A DNA stretch of 64,000 nucleotides. Origin: Paraburkholderia sp. FT54 (GTDB lineage Bacteria > Pseudomonadota > Gammaproteobacteria > Burkholderiales > Burkholderiaceae). The notes under the pieces are model-generated. The model made no database searches, was not told the origin of the DNA, and saw only the letters and a list, made by a program, of their open reading frames with translations. Positions 34,206 through 43,071 of the stretch are shown here, piece after piece (position 1 is the first letter of the stretch; each line of letters begins with the position of its first letter). The position numbers were made by a program, and so were the translations under genes. Location of the stretch: assembly GCF_031585635.1 (NCBI RefSeq), contig NZ_CP134196.1, forward strand, positions 2,232,001-2,296,000, in the 5' to 3' direction.

Positions 34206-34874
34206 TTACAGTCCGAGTTCCGAAGCCAGATGCGGAATGTCGTTGACCTCGACGTACTGGTAGTACGGCGTGGACGGTTCGTGGCCGCGGTTGACGAAGG
34301 CTTTATGCTTGATGCCCATGTCGTGCGCGGTCATCAGGTCGTAGCGCAGGCTCGACGACACGTGCAGCACGTCTTCCGGATTGCAGTTCAACTGGTCGAA
34401 CATGTATTCGAAGCCTTGCATGCGCGGCTTGTACGACTGCGCCTGCTGCGCGGTGAACACCGCATGGAACGGCGCGCCGAGCTTGTCGACGTTGCGCTGG
34501 ATCTGGTCGTTCGATGCATTCGACAGGATCACCAGCTTGTACTTCTTCGCGAGGCGCGACAGACCTTCCGGTACGTCCGGGTGCGGACCCCAGGTCGGCA
34601 CCGCTTCATAGATGCTCTGGGCACCGGCTTCATTGAACTCGACGTTCATGCGCTTGCAGGCGCGGCGCAGCGCGTTGACCACCACGTCGCGATACGGCTT
34701 CCAGGCGCCGAGCACTTCGTCGCGGCGATAGCCCGAGTAAAACGCAACGAGCTTCTCCAGATCTTCACCGTTCAGCAGGTGGCCGTACTGTTCGCGCGTC
34801 ATGTCGGCCATGTGGAACTTGATCAGCGTGCCGTAGCAGTCGAAGGTGATGTATTTCGGTTCGAATTCGATCAT
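34206..34874 (-). CDS. Haloacid dehalogenase type II-like HAD hydrolase
   Basis: A 222-residue HAD subfamily IA protein. Motif I FDCYGTLI supplies the nucleophilic Asp, motif II VILSNASND the Ser, and YKPRMQGFEYMF the Lys. Relatives include L-2-haloacid dehalogenases; a phosphatase or housekeeping role is equally possible because the gene heads an amine-degradation operon rather than a haloacid locus. A second, diverged homologue is at 53300-54025. Confidence 0.88.
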   Translation of the reverse strand: MIEFEPKYITFDCYGTLIKFHMADMTREQYGHLLNGEDLEKLVAFYSGYRRDEVLGAWKPYRDVVVNALRRACKRMNVEFNEAGAQSIYEAVPTWGPHPDVPEGLSRLAKKYKLVILSNASNDQIQRNVDKLGAPFHAVFTAQQAQSYKPRMQGFEYMFDQLNCNPEDVLHVSSSLRYDLMTAHDMGIKHKAFVNRGHEPSTPYYQYVEVNDIPHLASELGL

Positions 34875-35111
34875 GGTGCAGTCCTATCGTAATGGTGAAC
34901 CCGCAGTCGGAGCTCATTGGCGAAAACAGGGAAAAGCTCATTCCTGTTAAAGATTTAATCAGCGCAAAAACATAGATGTTCCTGATTAGGGCGTTGCTGG
35001 TGACACAAACCATGCGTTTTGAGGCCGCTGACAGCACAGAATGCGGCGATCGGGCTGAAAGCCTTGCCCATGCTGGGTTTGCGGCCGACATGCCAGGCCG
35101 ATGGCAGACGT
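34875..35111 (-). promoter_or_regulatory. Leader region of the HAD/PuuB-like/ABC/dehydrogenase locus
   Basis: A 237-bp non-coding stretch between the aldehyde dehydrogenase stop and the HAD start, with an AT-rich core around 34945-34985. It is the likely promoter region of the operon running toward 24000. No clear operator palindrome was found. Confidence 0.4.
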
Positions 35112-36590
35112 TCAGGCACGCAGGTCGATCAATACGCTTTTGAAACGCAGGTTGGCCTCGTAGGCCTGGCGCCCCAGGTCCTTGCCGATGCCGGAACGCT
35201 TGAAGCCGCCCGTGGGAATCATGAAGTCCGAGGTGCGGCCATAGCGGTTGACCCACACCGTGCCCGCTTCGAGTCCACGCACGAAACGCAGCGCGCGGCC
35301 GAGGTCGGCGGTATGCACGCCGGCTGCAAGGCCGTACTCGGGATGCTGCGCGAGCGCGAGCGCTTCTTCTTCGGTATCGAAGGTTTGCAGTGTCAGCACC
35401 GGGCCGAAGACTTCTTCGCGTACCGCCTCGGAATGCGCCGTGACATCAGTGAGCAAGGTCGGGCTGTAGAACGCGCCGTCAGCACCGCCGCCGGCCCGGA
35501 CGCCGCCGTAGCGCAGCGTCGCGCCGGCTTCCAGCGTGCGTCCCACGATGCCTTCGATGCGCGCCGCCTGCGGCGCCGAGATGATCGGCGAGAGGGTGGT
35601 GCCGGCGGCCCATTTCGCGCCGGGCTTCAACTCGGCGAAGATCTTGCCGATGCGTTCGGCCAGCGGCTCGGCGAGACGCCGCTCGACCAGAAGGCGCGAG
35701 CCCGCCACGCACACTTGGCCGGCGTTGCCCGTGATCGCGCCGGCAATGCGACGCGCCACGTCGTCCAGACGCGGGGCGTCGGCGAAAACGATTTGCGGGC
35801 TCTTGCCGCCCAGTTCGAGCGTGACCGGCTTGGTGCCGCTGTTCGCGCACGCGGCCATGATCGACGCGCCGGTGCGCGTGGAGCCCGTGAAGGTGACCTT
35901 GCTGATCTTCGGATGACGCACCAGTTCGTCGCCGGTTACGTGTCCGTCGCCCTGGATCACGTTGAAGATGCCCGCAGGCACGCCCGCCTGCACGGCCAGT
36001 TCGGCGAGGCGCAAGACCGAGAACGGCGTCATCTCCGAAGGTTTGAGCACCACCGCATTACCCGCCGCCAGAGCCGGGGCGATCTTCCACGAGGCCATGA
36101 CCAGCGGGAAATTCCATGGCGCGATCGCACCGATCACGCCATACGGCTCGGTGATCGTCATGCCGAGATGATCGTGGTCGGTGGCCGCCACGTCGCCGCC
36201 CAGCTTGTCGGCGAACTCGGCATAAAAGCGGATGCCCTCGGCGGTGAACGGCACGTCCCAGCCGATCGCCTGGGCAATCGGACGTGTCGAGCCGACTGCT
36301 TCGAGCCGGCCAAGCGTCGGCGCATCGGCTTCGACCAGCTCGGCGAAACGGCGCAGGATCTTCGCGCGCTCACGCGGCGCCATGCGCGCCCAGCCACTGT
36401 GCCTGAAAGCCTGCCAGGCGTTCTCGACCGCGCGGTCCACCATGGCGGCATCGGCGAGCGGCACCGAGGCGTACACCACGCCGTCCGACGGACGCGCCAC
36501 CTCGATGCGTCGCTCGCCCGCCTCGACATACTCACCGCCGATGTAATGGCCGCTGCGAATCGCGACGTCGTCCGGATTGAAGCTGTCCAT
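35112..36590 (-). CDS. Aldehyde dehydrogenase family protein (PuuC-like)
   Basis: A 492-residue NAD(P)+-dependent aldehyde dehydrogenase. AIAPWNFPLVMASWKIAPAL binds cofactor, TLELGGKSPQIVF carries the general-base Glu and NAGQVCVAGSR the nucleophilic Cys. The ATG at 36590 follows AGGAAA. Next to a PuuB-like amine oxidase it probably oxidises the resulting aminoaldehyde. It is transcribed in the same direction as the HAD/ABC locus but separated by 237 bp. Confidence 0.9.
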   Translation of the reverse strand: MDSFNPDDVAIRSGHYIGGEYVEAGERRIEVARPSDGVVYASVPLADAAMVDRAVENAWQAFRHSGWARMAPRERAKILRRFAELVEADAPTLGRLEAVGSTRPIAQAIGWDVPFTAEGIRFYAEFADKLGGDVAATDHDHLGMTITEPYGVIGAIAPWNFPLVMASWKIAPALAAGNAVVLKPSEMTPFSVLRLAELAVQAGVPAGIFNVIQGDGHVTGDELVRHPKISKVTFTGSTRTGASIMAACANSGTKPVTLELGGKSPQIVFADAPRLDDVARRIAGAITGNAGQVCVAGSRLLVERRLAEPLAERIGKIFAELKPGAKWAAGTTLSPIISAPQAARIEGIVGRTLEAGATLRYGGVRAGGGADGAFYSPTLLTDVTAHSEAVREEVFGPVLTLQTFDTEEEALALAQHPEYGLAAGVHTADLGRALRFVRGLEAGTVWVNRYGRTSDFMIPTGGFKRSGIGKDLGRQAYEANLRFKSVLIDLRA

Positions 36591-36868
36591 GAGCAAGGTT
36601 TCCTGTGTGACTGGCTGGTGGTCCGCGCGGCGCGTTTCGGGAGCACCGCCGCCATGACAAAATCGTAGAGCCGCGGGCCTGGCATATGTCGCCGACAAAA
36701 ATCGCCGCGCAGCAGAACTCACCTGTAATGCGCGCCCAGACCTGGCGTTTTGCATCGAATTTCGATGCGGCCCTGTCCGGAGCCCGCGATAAAAAGATCG
36801 TCCTAGTCACACCGCGCACCGGATGACACAGTGACGGCGTAAGCCTTCAGTCAATCAGGGAGTACGGC

Positions 36869-37741
36869 GTGTCCGATTCGATTACCTATAGACGCTTCAC
36901 CCTCGACGACATCGCCGCCGCGCATGCACTGACGGTCGAACTCAAATGGCCGCATCGCGCGGACGACTGGAAATTCGTGGCGCAATTGGGCGTGGGTTTC
37001 GTCGCGGAAGATGCGAGCGGCGTGATCGGCACCGCCCTGTGCTGGAAATACGGCGCCGAGCGCGCCTCGCTCGGCATGGTGATCGTGTCGCCGGCGCAAC
37101 AAGGGCGCGGCATCGGCAGAAAGCTGATGGACCTGGTACTCGAAGAACTGGGCGGCCGCGTCACGTTCCTGCACGCCACCACCGCGGGCCAGCCGCTCTA
37201 TGAAAAGCTCGGCTTTCGCGCGGCCGGCACGCTCGACCAGCATCAGGGCGCGGCGTTTCAGCCGCCGCTCGTGTCGCTGCCGCCGGGCGAGCGTTTGCGC
37301 CCGCTCGGTTCGAGCGATACGGCGCGGCTGGTCGAACTGGCCTCGCGGGCGAGCGGTCTGGATCGCGGCGAAGTCTTGCCCGCGCTGCTGGGCACCGCGG
37401 ACGGCATCGCGCTCGATCGCGACGGCGAACTGATCGGCTTTGCGCTGTTTCGCCGCTTCGGACGCGGCTTTGCGATCGGTCCGGTCGTCGCGCCCGCGTC
37501 GGAGGATTCGAGCCGCGCCAAGGCGCTCATCAGCCACTGGCTAGCGCTCAACGAAGGCGTGTTCGTGCGTATCGACACACCGGGCGAAAGCGGTCTGACC
37601 GAGTGGCTGGAACAGTTGGGCTTGCCGCGCGTGGACACGGTCGTCAAAATGGTCCGCCCCGCCACGCGGGATGAGCCCGCGAGCGGCGCACAGGACACGC
37701 ATTACCTGCAATACGGCATTATCAACCAGGCAATCTGCTGA
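36869..37741 (+). CDS. GNAT family N-acetyltransferase, two-domain
   Basis: A 290-residue protein. The first GNAT domain (about residues 1-130) has the acetyl-CoA-binding VSPAQQGRGIGRKLM. The second (about 145-280) is more degenerate, with FALFRRFGRGFAIGPVVAP. It starts with GTG preceded by AGGGAG. Five bp separate its stop from ghrA, so they form one transcript, divergent from the aldehyde dehydrogenase. Substrate unknown; amine or amino acid acetylation fits the region. Confidence 0.85.
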   Translation: MSDSITYRRFTLDDIAAAHALTVELKWPHRADDWKFVAQLGVGFVAEDASGVIGTALCWKYGAERASLGMVIVSPAQQGRGIGRKLMDLVLEELGGRVTFLHATTAGQPLYEKLGFRAAGTLDQHQGAAFQPPLVSLPPGERLRPLGSSDTARLVELASRASGLDRGEVLPALLGTADGIALDRDGELIGFALFRRFGRGFAIGPVVAPASEDSSRAKALISHWLALNEGVFVRIDTPGESGLTEWLEQLGLPRVDTVVKMVRPATRDEPASGAQDTHYLQYGIINQAIC

Positions 37742-37746
37742 CCATC

Positions 37747-38673
37747 ATGGCCTTCCTCTATAAAGCCGACCCGGCGCGCGGCGCCCAGTGGGCGAAACTC
37801 TTCGCGCAGAAGGCGCCGGAGCTGCCGTTTCATATCTGGCCCGATCTCGGCGACCCGGCCGCGATCCGCTATCTGGCCGCCTGGCAGCCGCCGGAAGATC
37901 CGACGCGCACCTTTCCCAATCTCGAGGTCGTGTTCTCGGTCGGGGCGGGCATCGATCAGTTCGACCTGTCGGGCGTACCGGAGCATGTGCCCGTCGTGCG
38001 CATGATCGAGCCGGGGATCGTCGAAGGCATGGTCGAATACGTCACGCAGGCCGTGCTGACGATTCATCGCGATCTGTTCGACTACGGTCTTCAGCAACAG
38101 CAGCAGGTCTGGCGCGAATTGCCGCTCAAGCCGGCGAGCCAGCGCCGTGTCGGCGTGCTCGGGCTCGGCGTGCTGGGCACGGCCGTGCTGGAAAGGCTGC
38201 GGCTGTTCGGCTTCGACTGTGCGGGATGGAGCCGTTCGGGTCGCGAGATCGAAGGCGTGACGTGTCATGCGGGCGAAAGCGCACTGGATGCGTTTCTCGC
38301 GCGCACCGATATCCTCATCTGCCTGCTGCCGCTCACGCCCGCCACGCGCGGGCTGCTCGACGCGGCGTTGTTCGCGAAGCTGCCGCGCGGCGCGTCGCTG
38401 ATTCAAACGGGGCGTGGCCCACATCTGAATCAGCAGGATTTGCTGGCGGCACTCGAGAGCGGCCAGTTGCAGAACGCCATTCTCGACGTCACCGATCCCG
38501 AGCCGTTACCGGCTGGTCATGTGTTGTGGGCGCATCCGCGCGTACGCATCACGCCGCATATTGCCAGCGCAACGCGCCCCGAGACCGCCGTCGACGTGGT
38601 GCTGGACAATCTGCGCCGCCATCGCGACGGCTTGCCGATGCTCGGTCAGATCGACCGCGTTCGCGGCTATTGA
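37747..38673 (+). CDS. ghrA: Glyoxylate/hydroxypyruvate reductase A-like D-2-hydroxyacid dehydrogenase
   Basis: A 308-residue cytosolic dehydrogenase. FSVGAGIDQFDLSG in the substrate domain, the Rossmann motif GVLGLGVLGTAV, the catalytic Arg in QTGRGPHLNQ, Glu in DVTDPEPLPAGH and His in RITPHIASAT are in the expected order for GhrA. It reduces glyoxylate or hydroxypyruvate with NADPH. In this locus it may recycle a glyoxylate-type product of amine or opine oxidation; that is inference. Confidence 0.85.
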   Translation: MAFLYKADPARGAQWAKLFAQKAPELPFHIWPDLGDPAAIRYLAAWQPPEDPTRTFPNLEVVFSVGAGIDQFDLSGVPEHVPVVRMIEPGIVEGMVEYVTQAVLTIHRDLFDYGLQQQQQVWRELPLKPASQRRVGVLGLGVLGTAVLERLRLFGFDCAGWSRSGREIEGVTCHAGESALDAFLARTDILICLLPLTPATRGLLDAALFAKLPRGASLIQTGRGPHLNQQDLLAALESGQLQNAILDVTDPEPLPAGHVLWAHPRVRITPHIASATRPETAVDVVLDNLRRHRDGLPMLGQIDRVRGY

Positions 38674-38856
38674 GCCAGGCGCCGCATGAAACGCCCGCGT
38701 GGCACGGCCTTTCAGCGTCCGCAGCAGAAAATGCCAAGACCGCGCATCAAAACGCGTCGTGCGCGCTTTTCAGGCAATTGTTTAGGTGAGCGGGCGATCG
38801 TCGCTGATCAGTAGTATGGAACGGTCAATAGCCCTTTCCCGCGACGAGAAACCATC

Positions 38857-40254
38857 ATGCCGATTCAATCGCTCATCGAAGCCGACCGCAAGCATCTGAT
38901 TCACCCGGTCATCAACTACCGCGCGCACGAAGCGCGCGGCGTCACCATTCTCGAATCCGCCAGCGGCGCGTTTCTGCGCGACGCGGCCGGCAACGAACTG
39001 CTCGACGCGTTTTCCGGACTCTGGTGCGTGAACGTCGGCTACGGCCAGCAGAGCATTGTCGACGCCGCCACCGCGCAGATGCAGAAACTGCCCTACGCGA
39101 CCGGCTATTTCCATTTCGGCTCGGAGCCCGCCATCGAACTGGCACAAAAGCTGGTCGAGGTGTCGCCCGCTTCACTGCAACACGTGTACTTCACGCTCGG
39201 CGGTTCGGATGCGGTGGACTCGGCGCTGCGTTTCATCACGCATTACTTCAACGCCACGGGGCGGCCGTCAAAGAAGCACATCATCGCGCTGCAACGCGGC
39301 TACCACGGCTCGTCGACGACCGGCGCCGGCCTCACCGCGCTGCCCGCGTTCCACCGCAACTTCGATCTGCCGCTGCCGAACCAGCATCATCTGCCGTCGC
39401 CGTACGCGTACCGCAACGATTTCGCAGACGACGCCGCGCTGATCGCCGCCTCGGTCGCCGCGCTCGAAGCGAAGGTCGCCGAACTCGGCGCGGACAAAGT
39501 CGCCGCGTTCTTCTGCGAACCGATCCAGGGCTCGGGCGGTGTGATCGTGCCGCCGGTCGGCTGGCTCAAGGCGATGCGTGAAAGCTGCCGTAAGCTGGGC
39601 ATCCTGTTCGTCGCCGACGAGGTCATCACCGGTTTCGGCCGCACGGGTCCACTGTTCGCCTGCCAGGGCGAAAACGTCGAGCCGGATCTGATGACAGTGG
39701 CCAAAGGCCTGACTGCGGGCTATGCGCCGATGGGCGCCGTGCTGATGTCGGACGAAATCTATCAGGGCATTGCCAACGGCGACGCCGAAGCGGTCGTCGG
39801 TCACGGCCATACCTATTCGGCGCATCCGGTGAGCGCGGCCATTGGCCTCGAAGTGCTGCGGCTGTATCACGAAGGCGGGCTGCTCGCGAACGGCGTGGCG
39901 CGCGCGCCGCGTTTCGCGCAAGGCCTCGACGCGCTGCTCGCGCATCCGCTGGTGGGCGACTCGCGCCACCGGGGTCTGCTCGGCGCGCTCGAACTCGTCA
40001 CCGACAAGGACAGCAAGGCGGGCTTCGACCCGGCGTTGAAACTGTCCGAACGGATCGCCGCCGCGGCGTACGAAAACCGCCTGATTTTCCGTGCCTTCGG
40101 CGACAACATTCTCGGCTTCGCACCGGCGCTCTCGTACACCGAGGCCGAGTTCGATCTGATGTTCAAACGGCTTGAAAAGACCCTCGACGACGTTCTCGCA
40201 CAAGCCGACGTGCGCGCCGCGCTGAAGGTCAAAACTCATGCCACCGCATGCTAG
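38857..40254 (+). CDS. Class III aminotransferase (putrescine/beta-alanine-pyruvate type)
   Basis: A 465-residue PLP-dependent omega-aminotransferase. Motifs are YFTLGGSDAVDSALRF, YHGSSTTGAGLTALP, FVADEVITGFGRTG with the PLP Asp, and the Schiff-base Lys in MTVAKGLTAGYAPMG. Relatives (SpuC-type) transfer amino groups from putrescine, cadaverine or beta-alanine to pyruvate. It is followed 53 bp later by an Lrp-family regulator that probably controls it. Fits with the PuuB/PuuC-like genes and GabD in this window. Confidence 0.9.
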   Translation: MPIQSLIEADRKHLIHPVINYRAHEARGVTILESASGAFLRDAAGNELLDAFSGLWCVNVGYGQQSIVDAATAQMQKLPYATGYFHFGSEPAIELAQKLVEVSPASLQHVYFTLGGSDAVDSALRFITHYFNATGRPSKKHIIALQRGYHGSSTTGAGLTALPAFHRNFDLPLPNQHHLPSPYAYRNDFADDAALIAASVAALEAKVAELGADKVAAFFCEPIQGSGGVIVPPVGWLKAMRESCRKLGILFVADEVITGFGRTGPLFACQGENVEPDLMTVAKGLTAGYAPMGAVLMSDEIYQGIANGDAEAVVGHGHTYSAHPVSAAIGLEVLRLYHEGGLLANGVARAPRFAQGLDALLAHPLVGDSRHRGLLGALELVTDKDSKAGFDPALKLSERIAAAAYENRLIFRAFGDNILGFAPALSYTEAEFDLMFKRLEKTLDDVLAQADVRAALKVKTHATAC

Positions 40255-40307
40255 AGTAGAGGGCCATCCCAACCCCATACACCGATTGCCGGAGCGATAA
40301 CGTTACG

Positions 40308-40805
40308 ATGAGCAGCGACTGCAAGCTAGACCGGATTGACCTGCGCATACTTTCCCAATTGCAGAAGAAAGGCCGCATAACCAACGTCGAGCTTGCCGAC
40401 GCGGTCGGCCTGTCGCCCAGTCCTTGCCTGATCCGGGTCAAGCGTCTGGAGAAAGCCGGCTACATCATCGGCTACGGTGCGCAGATCCAGCTCGAAAAGC
40501 TCGGCGACGTCCAGATCGTGTTCACCGAAGTCACGCTCGCCGATCATCGGCGGGAAGACTTCATCAAGTTCGTGAATGCGATTCGCGACGTCGACGAGAT
40601 TGTGGAGTGTCATCTGGCAAGCGGCGGCTACGACTATCTGCTGAAGTTCATCACGCGCAGTGTGAGCCACTATCAGAGCATCGTGGAAGGGCTGCTCGAA
40701 CGCGATATCGGTATCGAGAAGTACTTCAGCTACGTGATCATCAAGTCGCCGTTCGTGAAGAGCCACTACCCGCTCGAAACGCTGTTCTCGCAGAATCATC
40801 ACTAG
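40308..40805 (+). CDS. Lrp/AsnC family transcriptional regulator
   Basis: A 165-residue regulator with an N-terminal winged helix (LDRIDLRILSQLQKKGRITNVELADAVGLS) and a C-terminal RAM/AsnC effector domain (VECHLASGGYDYLLKFITRS). Such proteins respond to amino acids. It is downstream of, and probably co-transcribed with, the aminotransferase, and converges on the LysR gene at 40863. Confidence 0.92.
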   Translation: MSSDCKLDRIDLRILSQLQKKGRITNVELADAVGLSPSPCLIRVKRLEKAGYIIGYGAQIQLEKLGDVQIVFTEVTLADHRREDFIKFVNAIRDVDEIVECHLASGGYDYLLKFITRSVSHYQSIVEGLLERDIGIEKYFSYVIIKSPFVKSHYPLETLFSQNHH

Positions 40806-40862
40806 GCGTTGCCTGGTCGTCGGTCCGCCGGATCTTGCCGGTCAACTTTTAACGTTCAACTT

Positions 40863-41819
40863 TCAACGCTCGGCAAGTCCGGCTATGTCCACGCCGGCCG
40901 CGCCGTCGGCCGGCGGATTCCATTGCGCGAACTCCTCACTCAGAAAGTCCACGCAAACCCGCACCTTCGCCGACTGCGCGAGCCGCGCCGGATACACCGC
41001 CCACAGATTCGCCGGTTGCGTGACGTCGGGCAGCACCCGCTGCAACTGGCCGCTTTCGAGCAACGGTTGCACATCCCACATGGAACGCAGCACGATGCCG
41101 CGTCCGGCCAGCGCCCATTGCACCGCCACTTCGCCGTGATTGGTCGACAACGGTCCCGTGACCTTGATCGAGACCGCTTCGCCGCGCACCGTCAACCGCC
41201 AGAGACCGAACGGATGGTCGCGCTCCTTGATCGCGAGACACGCATGCGAGGACAGGTCGGCAAGCTGGCGCGGCGCGCCATGCCGCGCGAGGTAGCCGGG
41301 CGACGCGCACAGCACGCGATAGTTCGACGCGAGCCGCCGCGCGATCAGATGCGGCGCAATCTCGTCGCCGATGCGCACATCCAGATCGAAGCCTTCGCCA
41401 CCCACATCGACGAGACGGTCGAACAGATCGAGCCGCACGCTCAATTGCGGATAGCGTTCGGAAAAACGCGCAAGCGCCGGCGCGACGAAACGGCGGCCAA
41501 AACCAAAGCTGCTGGAAATGCGCAGCTTGCCGCCGGGAATGCGGCGGGTGGTGGACACGTCTTCCACCAGTTGATCGACATCGTCCAGTATCTTTTCCGC
41601 CCACGTGTAGACGCGTTCGCCTGCTTCCGTGATCGCGACCCGCCGCGTGGAACGGTGCAATAAACGCGTACCGAGCGTAGTCTCGAGCACGTTGATGCGT
41701 TTGCTGACGTACGCCGCGGACACCGACAAGGCCTCCGCCGCCGCGCTGAAACTGGACTTGCGCGCGACTTCGCAAAACACGCGCAAATCGCCGAGATCGG
41801 GTGACGGGACGGTGTTCAT
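40863..41819 (-). CDS. LysR family regulator (DmlR/TtuA-like)
   Basis: A 318-residue LTTR. The N-terminal helix-turn-helix region is LRVFCEVARKSSFSAAAEALSVSAAYVSKRI. The C-terminal effector domain follows from about residue 95. It is divergent from the tartrate/D-malate dehydrogenase, the classical arrangement for DmlR-type regulators. The ATG at 41819 was chosen over 41861 because the latter lies within the intergenic operator palindrome. Confidence 0.9.
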   Translation of the reverse strand: MNTVPSPDLGDLRVFCEVARKSSFSAAAEALSVSAAYVSKRINVLETTLGTRLLHRSTRRVAITEAGERVYTWAEKILDDVDQLVEDVSTTRRIPGGKLRISSSFGFGRRFVAPALARFSERYPQLSVRLDLFDRLVDVGGEGFDLDVRIGDEIAPHLIARRLASNYRVLCASPGYLARHGAPRQLADLSSHACLAIKERDHPFGLWRLTVRGEAVSIKVTGPLSTNHGEVAVQWALAGRGIVLRSMWDVQPLLESGQLQRVLPDVTQPANLWAVYPARLAQSAKVRVCVDFLSEEFAQWNPPADGAAGVDIAGLAER

Positions 41820-41844
41820 AGGTCGATGGACGGCAACGGAGTTT

Positions 41845-41890
41845 GTACACGAATCGTGCACAGTGGCTTAACTAAAGCGACCATTTTAGT
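41845..41890. promoter_or_regulatory. LysR-type operator candidates in the divergent region
   Basis: GTACACGA-A-TCGTGCAC (41845-41861) is a 17-bp palindrome with one mismatch, and ACTAAA-N8-TTTAGT (41871-41890) is a second inverted repeat. They lie between the LysR start and the dehydrogenase start, where an autoregulated LysR protein would bind a recognition and an activation site. Confidence 0.55.
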
Positions 41891-41955
41891 CTCAAACAGC
41901 GGGAATAAAATAGCCGTTATCGAATCGTCCAAAAGCCCCAACGGAGGAGCACAAC

Positions 41956-43038
41956 ATGTCGAAGAAATATCGGATCGCGGTCATTCCCGGCGACGGCATC
42001 GGTGTCGAAGTCATGCCGGAAGCCATTCGCGTGCTGGAAGCGGTGAAAGCGCGCTTCGGCATCGAGCTGGAGTATCAGCACATTGAATGGGCGAGCTGTG
42101 AGTACTACGCGAAGCACGGCAAGATGATGCCGGACGACTGGAAAGCGCAACTGCAATCGGCCGACGCAATCCTGTTCGGCGCGGTGGGCTGGCCTGACAC
42201 GGTGCCCGACCATATCTCGCTGTGGGGTTCGCTTCTGAAGTTCCGCCGCGAATTCGACCAGTACATCAACCTGCGCCCGGCCCGCCTCTTTGCCGGTGTG
42301 CCTTCGCCGCTTGCCGGCCGCAAGGCGGGCGACATCGACTTCTGGATCGTGCGTGAAAACACCGAGGGTGAATACTCGTCGGTGGGCGGCGTGATGTTCG
42401 AAGGCACGGAGCGCGAATTCGTGCTGCAGGAATCCGTCTTCACGCGGCACGGCAGCGAACGCGTGCTCAAGTTCGCGTTCGATCTCGCGCAGCGGCGCGA
42501 GCGCAAGAAGATCACGGTGGCCACCAAGAGCAACGGCATCGCGATCAGCATGCCGTGGTGGGACAAAGTTGCCGCCGGCATTGCCGCGCAGTATCCGGAT
42601 GTGACGTGGGACAAGCAGCACATCGACATTCTCTGCGCGCGCTTCGTGCTGAACCCGGATCGCTTCGACGTGGTGGTGGCGACCAATCTGTTCGGCGACA
42701 TCCTGTCCGACCTCGGCCCTGCGTGCACCGGCACGATCGGTCTCGCGCCGTCGGGCAATCTGAATCCGGACCGCAAGTTTCCGTCGCTATTCGAACCGGT
42801 GCATGGCTCGGCGCCGGACATCGCGGGAAAGAACATCGCCAATCCGATCGCGATGATCTGGTCGGCCGCGATGATGCTCGACTTCCTCGGCGATCACGCA
42901 GGCAAGGAGCGCGAGGCGCACGACGCGATTCTCGCCGCGATCGAAGCGACGCTGGTGGAAGGTCCGCATACCGGCGACCTCGGCGGCAAGGCGAACACGA
43001 CTGAAGTCGGCCAGGCGATCGCGGCAAAACTCGCCTGA
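41956..43038 (+). CDS. Tartrate dehydrogenase / D-malate dehydrogenase (TtuC/DmlA-like)
   Basis: A 360-residue beta-decarboxylating dehydrogenase of the IPMDH/ICDH family. IPGDGIGVEVMPEA is at the N-terminus, LRPARLFAGVPSPL and VRENTEGEYSSVGG are the substrate and metal region, and FEPVHGSAPDIAGKN binds NAD+. The VRENTEGEYSS sequence is usual for tartrate/D-malate dehydrogenases. It converts D-malate to pyruvate or L-tartrate to oxaloglycolate. GGAGGAGCACAAC precedes the ATG; it heads a three-gene run. Confidence 0.9.
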   Translation: MSKKYRIAVIPGDGIGVEVMPEAIRVLEAVKARFGIELEYQHIEWASCEYYAKHGKMMPDDWKAQLQSADAILFGAVGWPDTVPDHISLWGSLLKFRREFDQYINLRPARLFAGVPSPLAGRKAGDIDFWIVRENTEGEYSSVGGVMFEGTEREFVLQESVFTRHGSERVLKFAFDLAQRRERKKITVATKSNGIAISMPWWDKVAAGIAAQYPDVTWDKQHIDILCARFVLNPDRFDVVVATNLFGDILSDLGPACTGTIGLAPSGNLNPDRKFPSLFEPVHGSAPDIAGKNIANPIAMIWSAAMMLDFLGDHAGKEREAHDAILAAIEATLVEGPHTGDLGGKANTTEVGQAIAAKLA

Positions 43039-43071
43039 TCTTTTCGCTCACTCTCTGCCAGGACAACTCGC

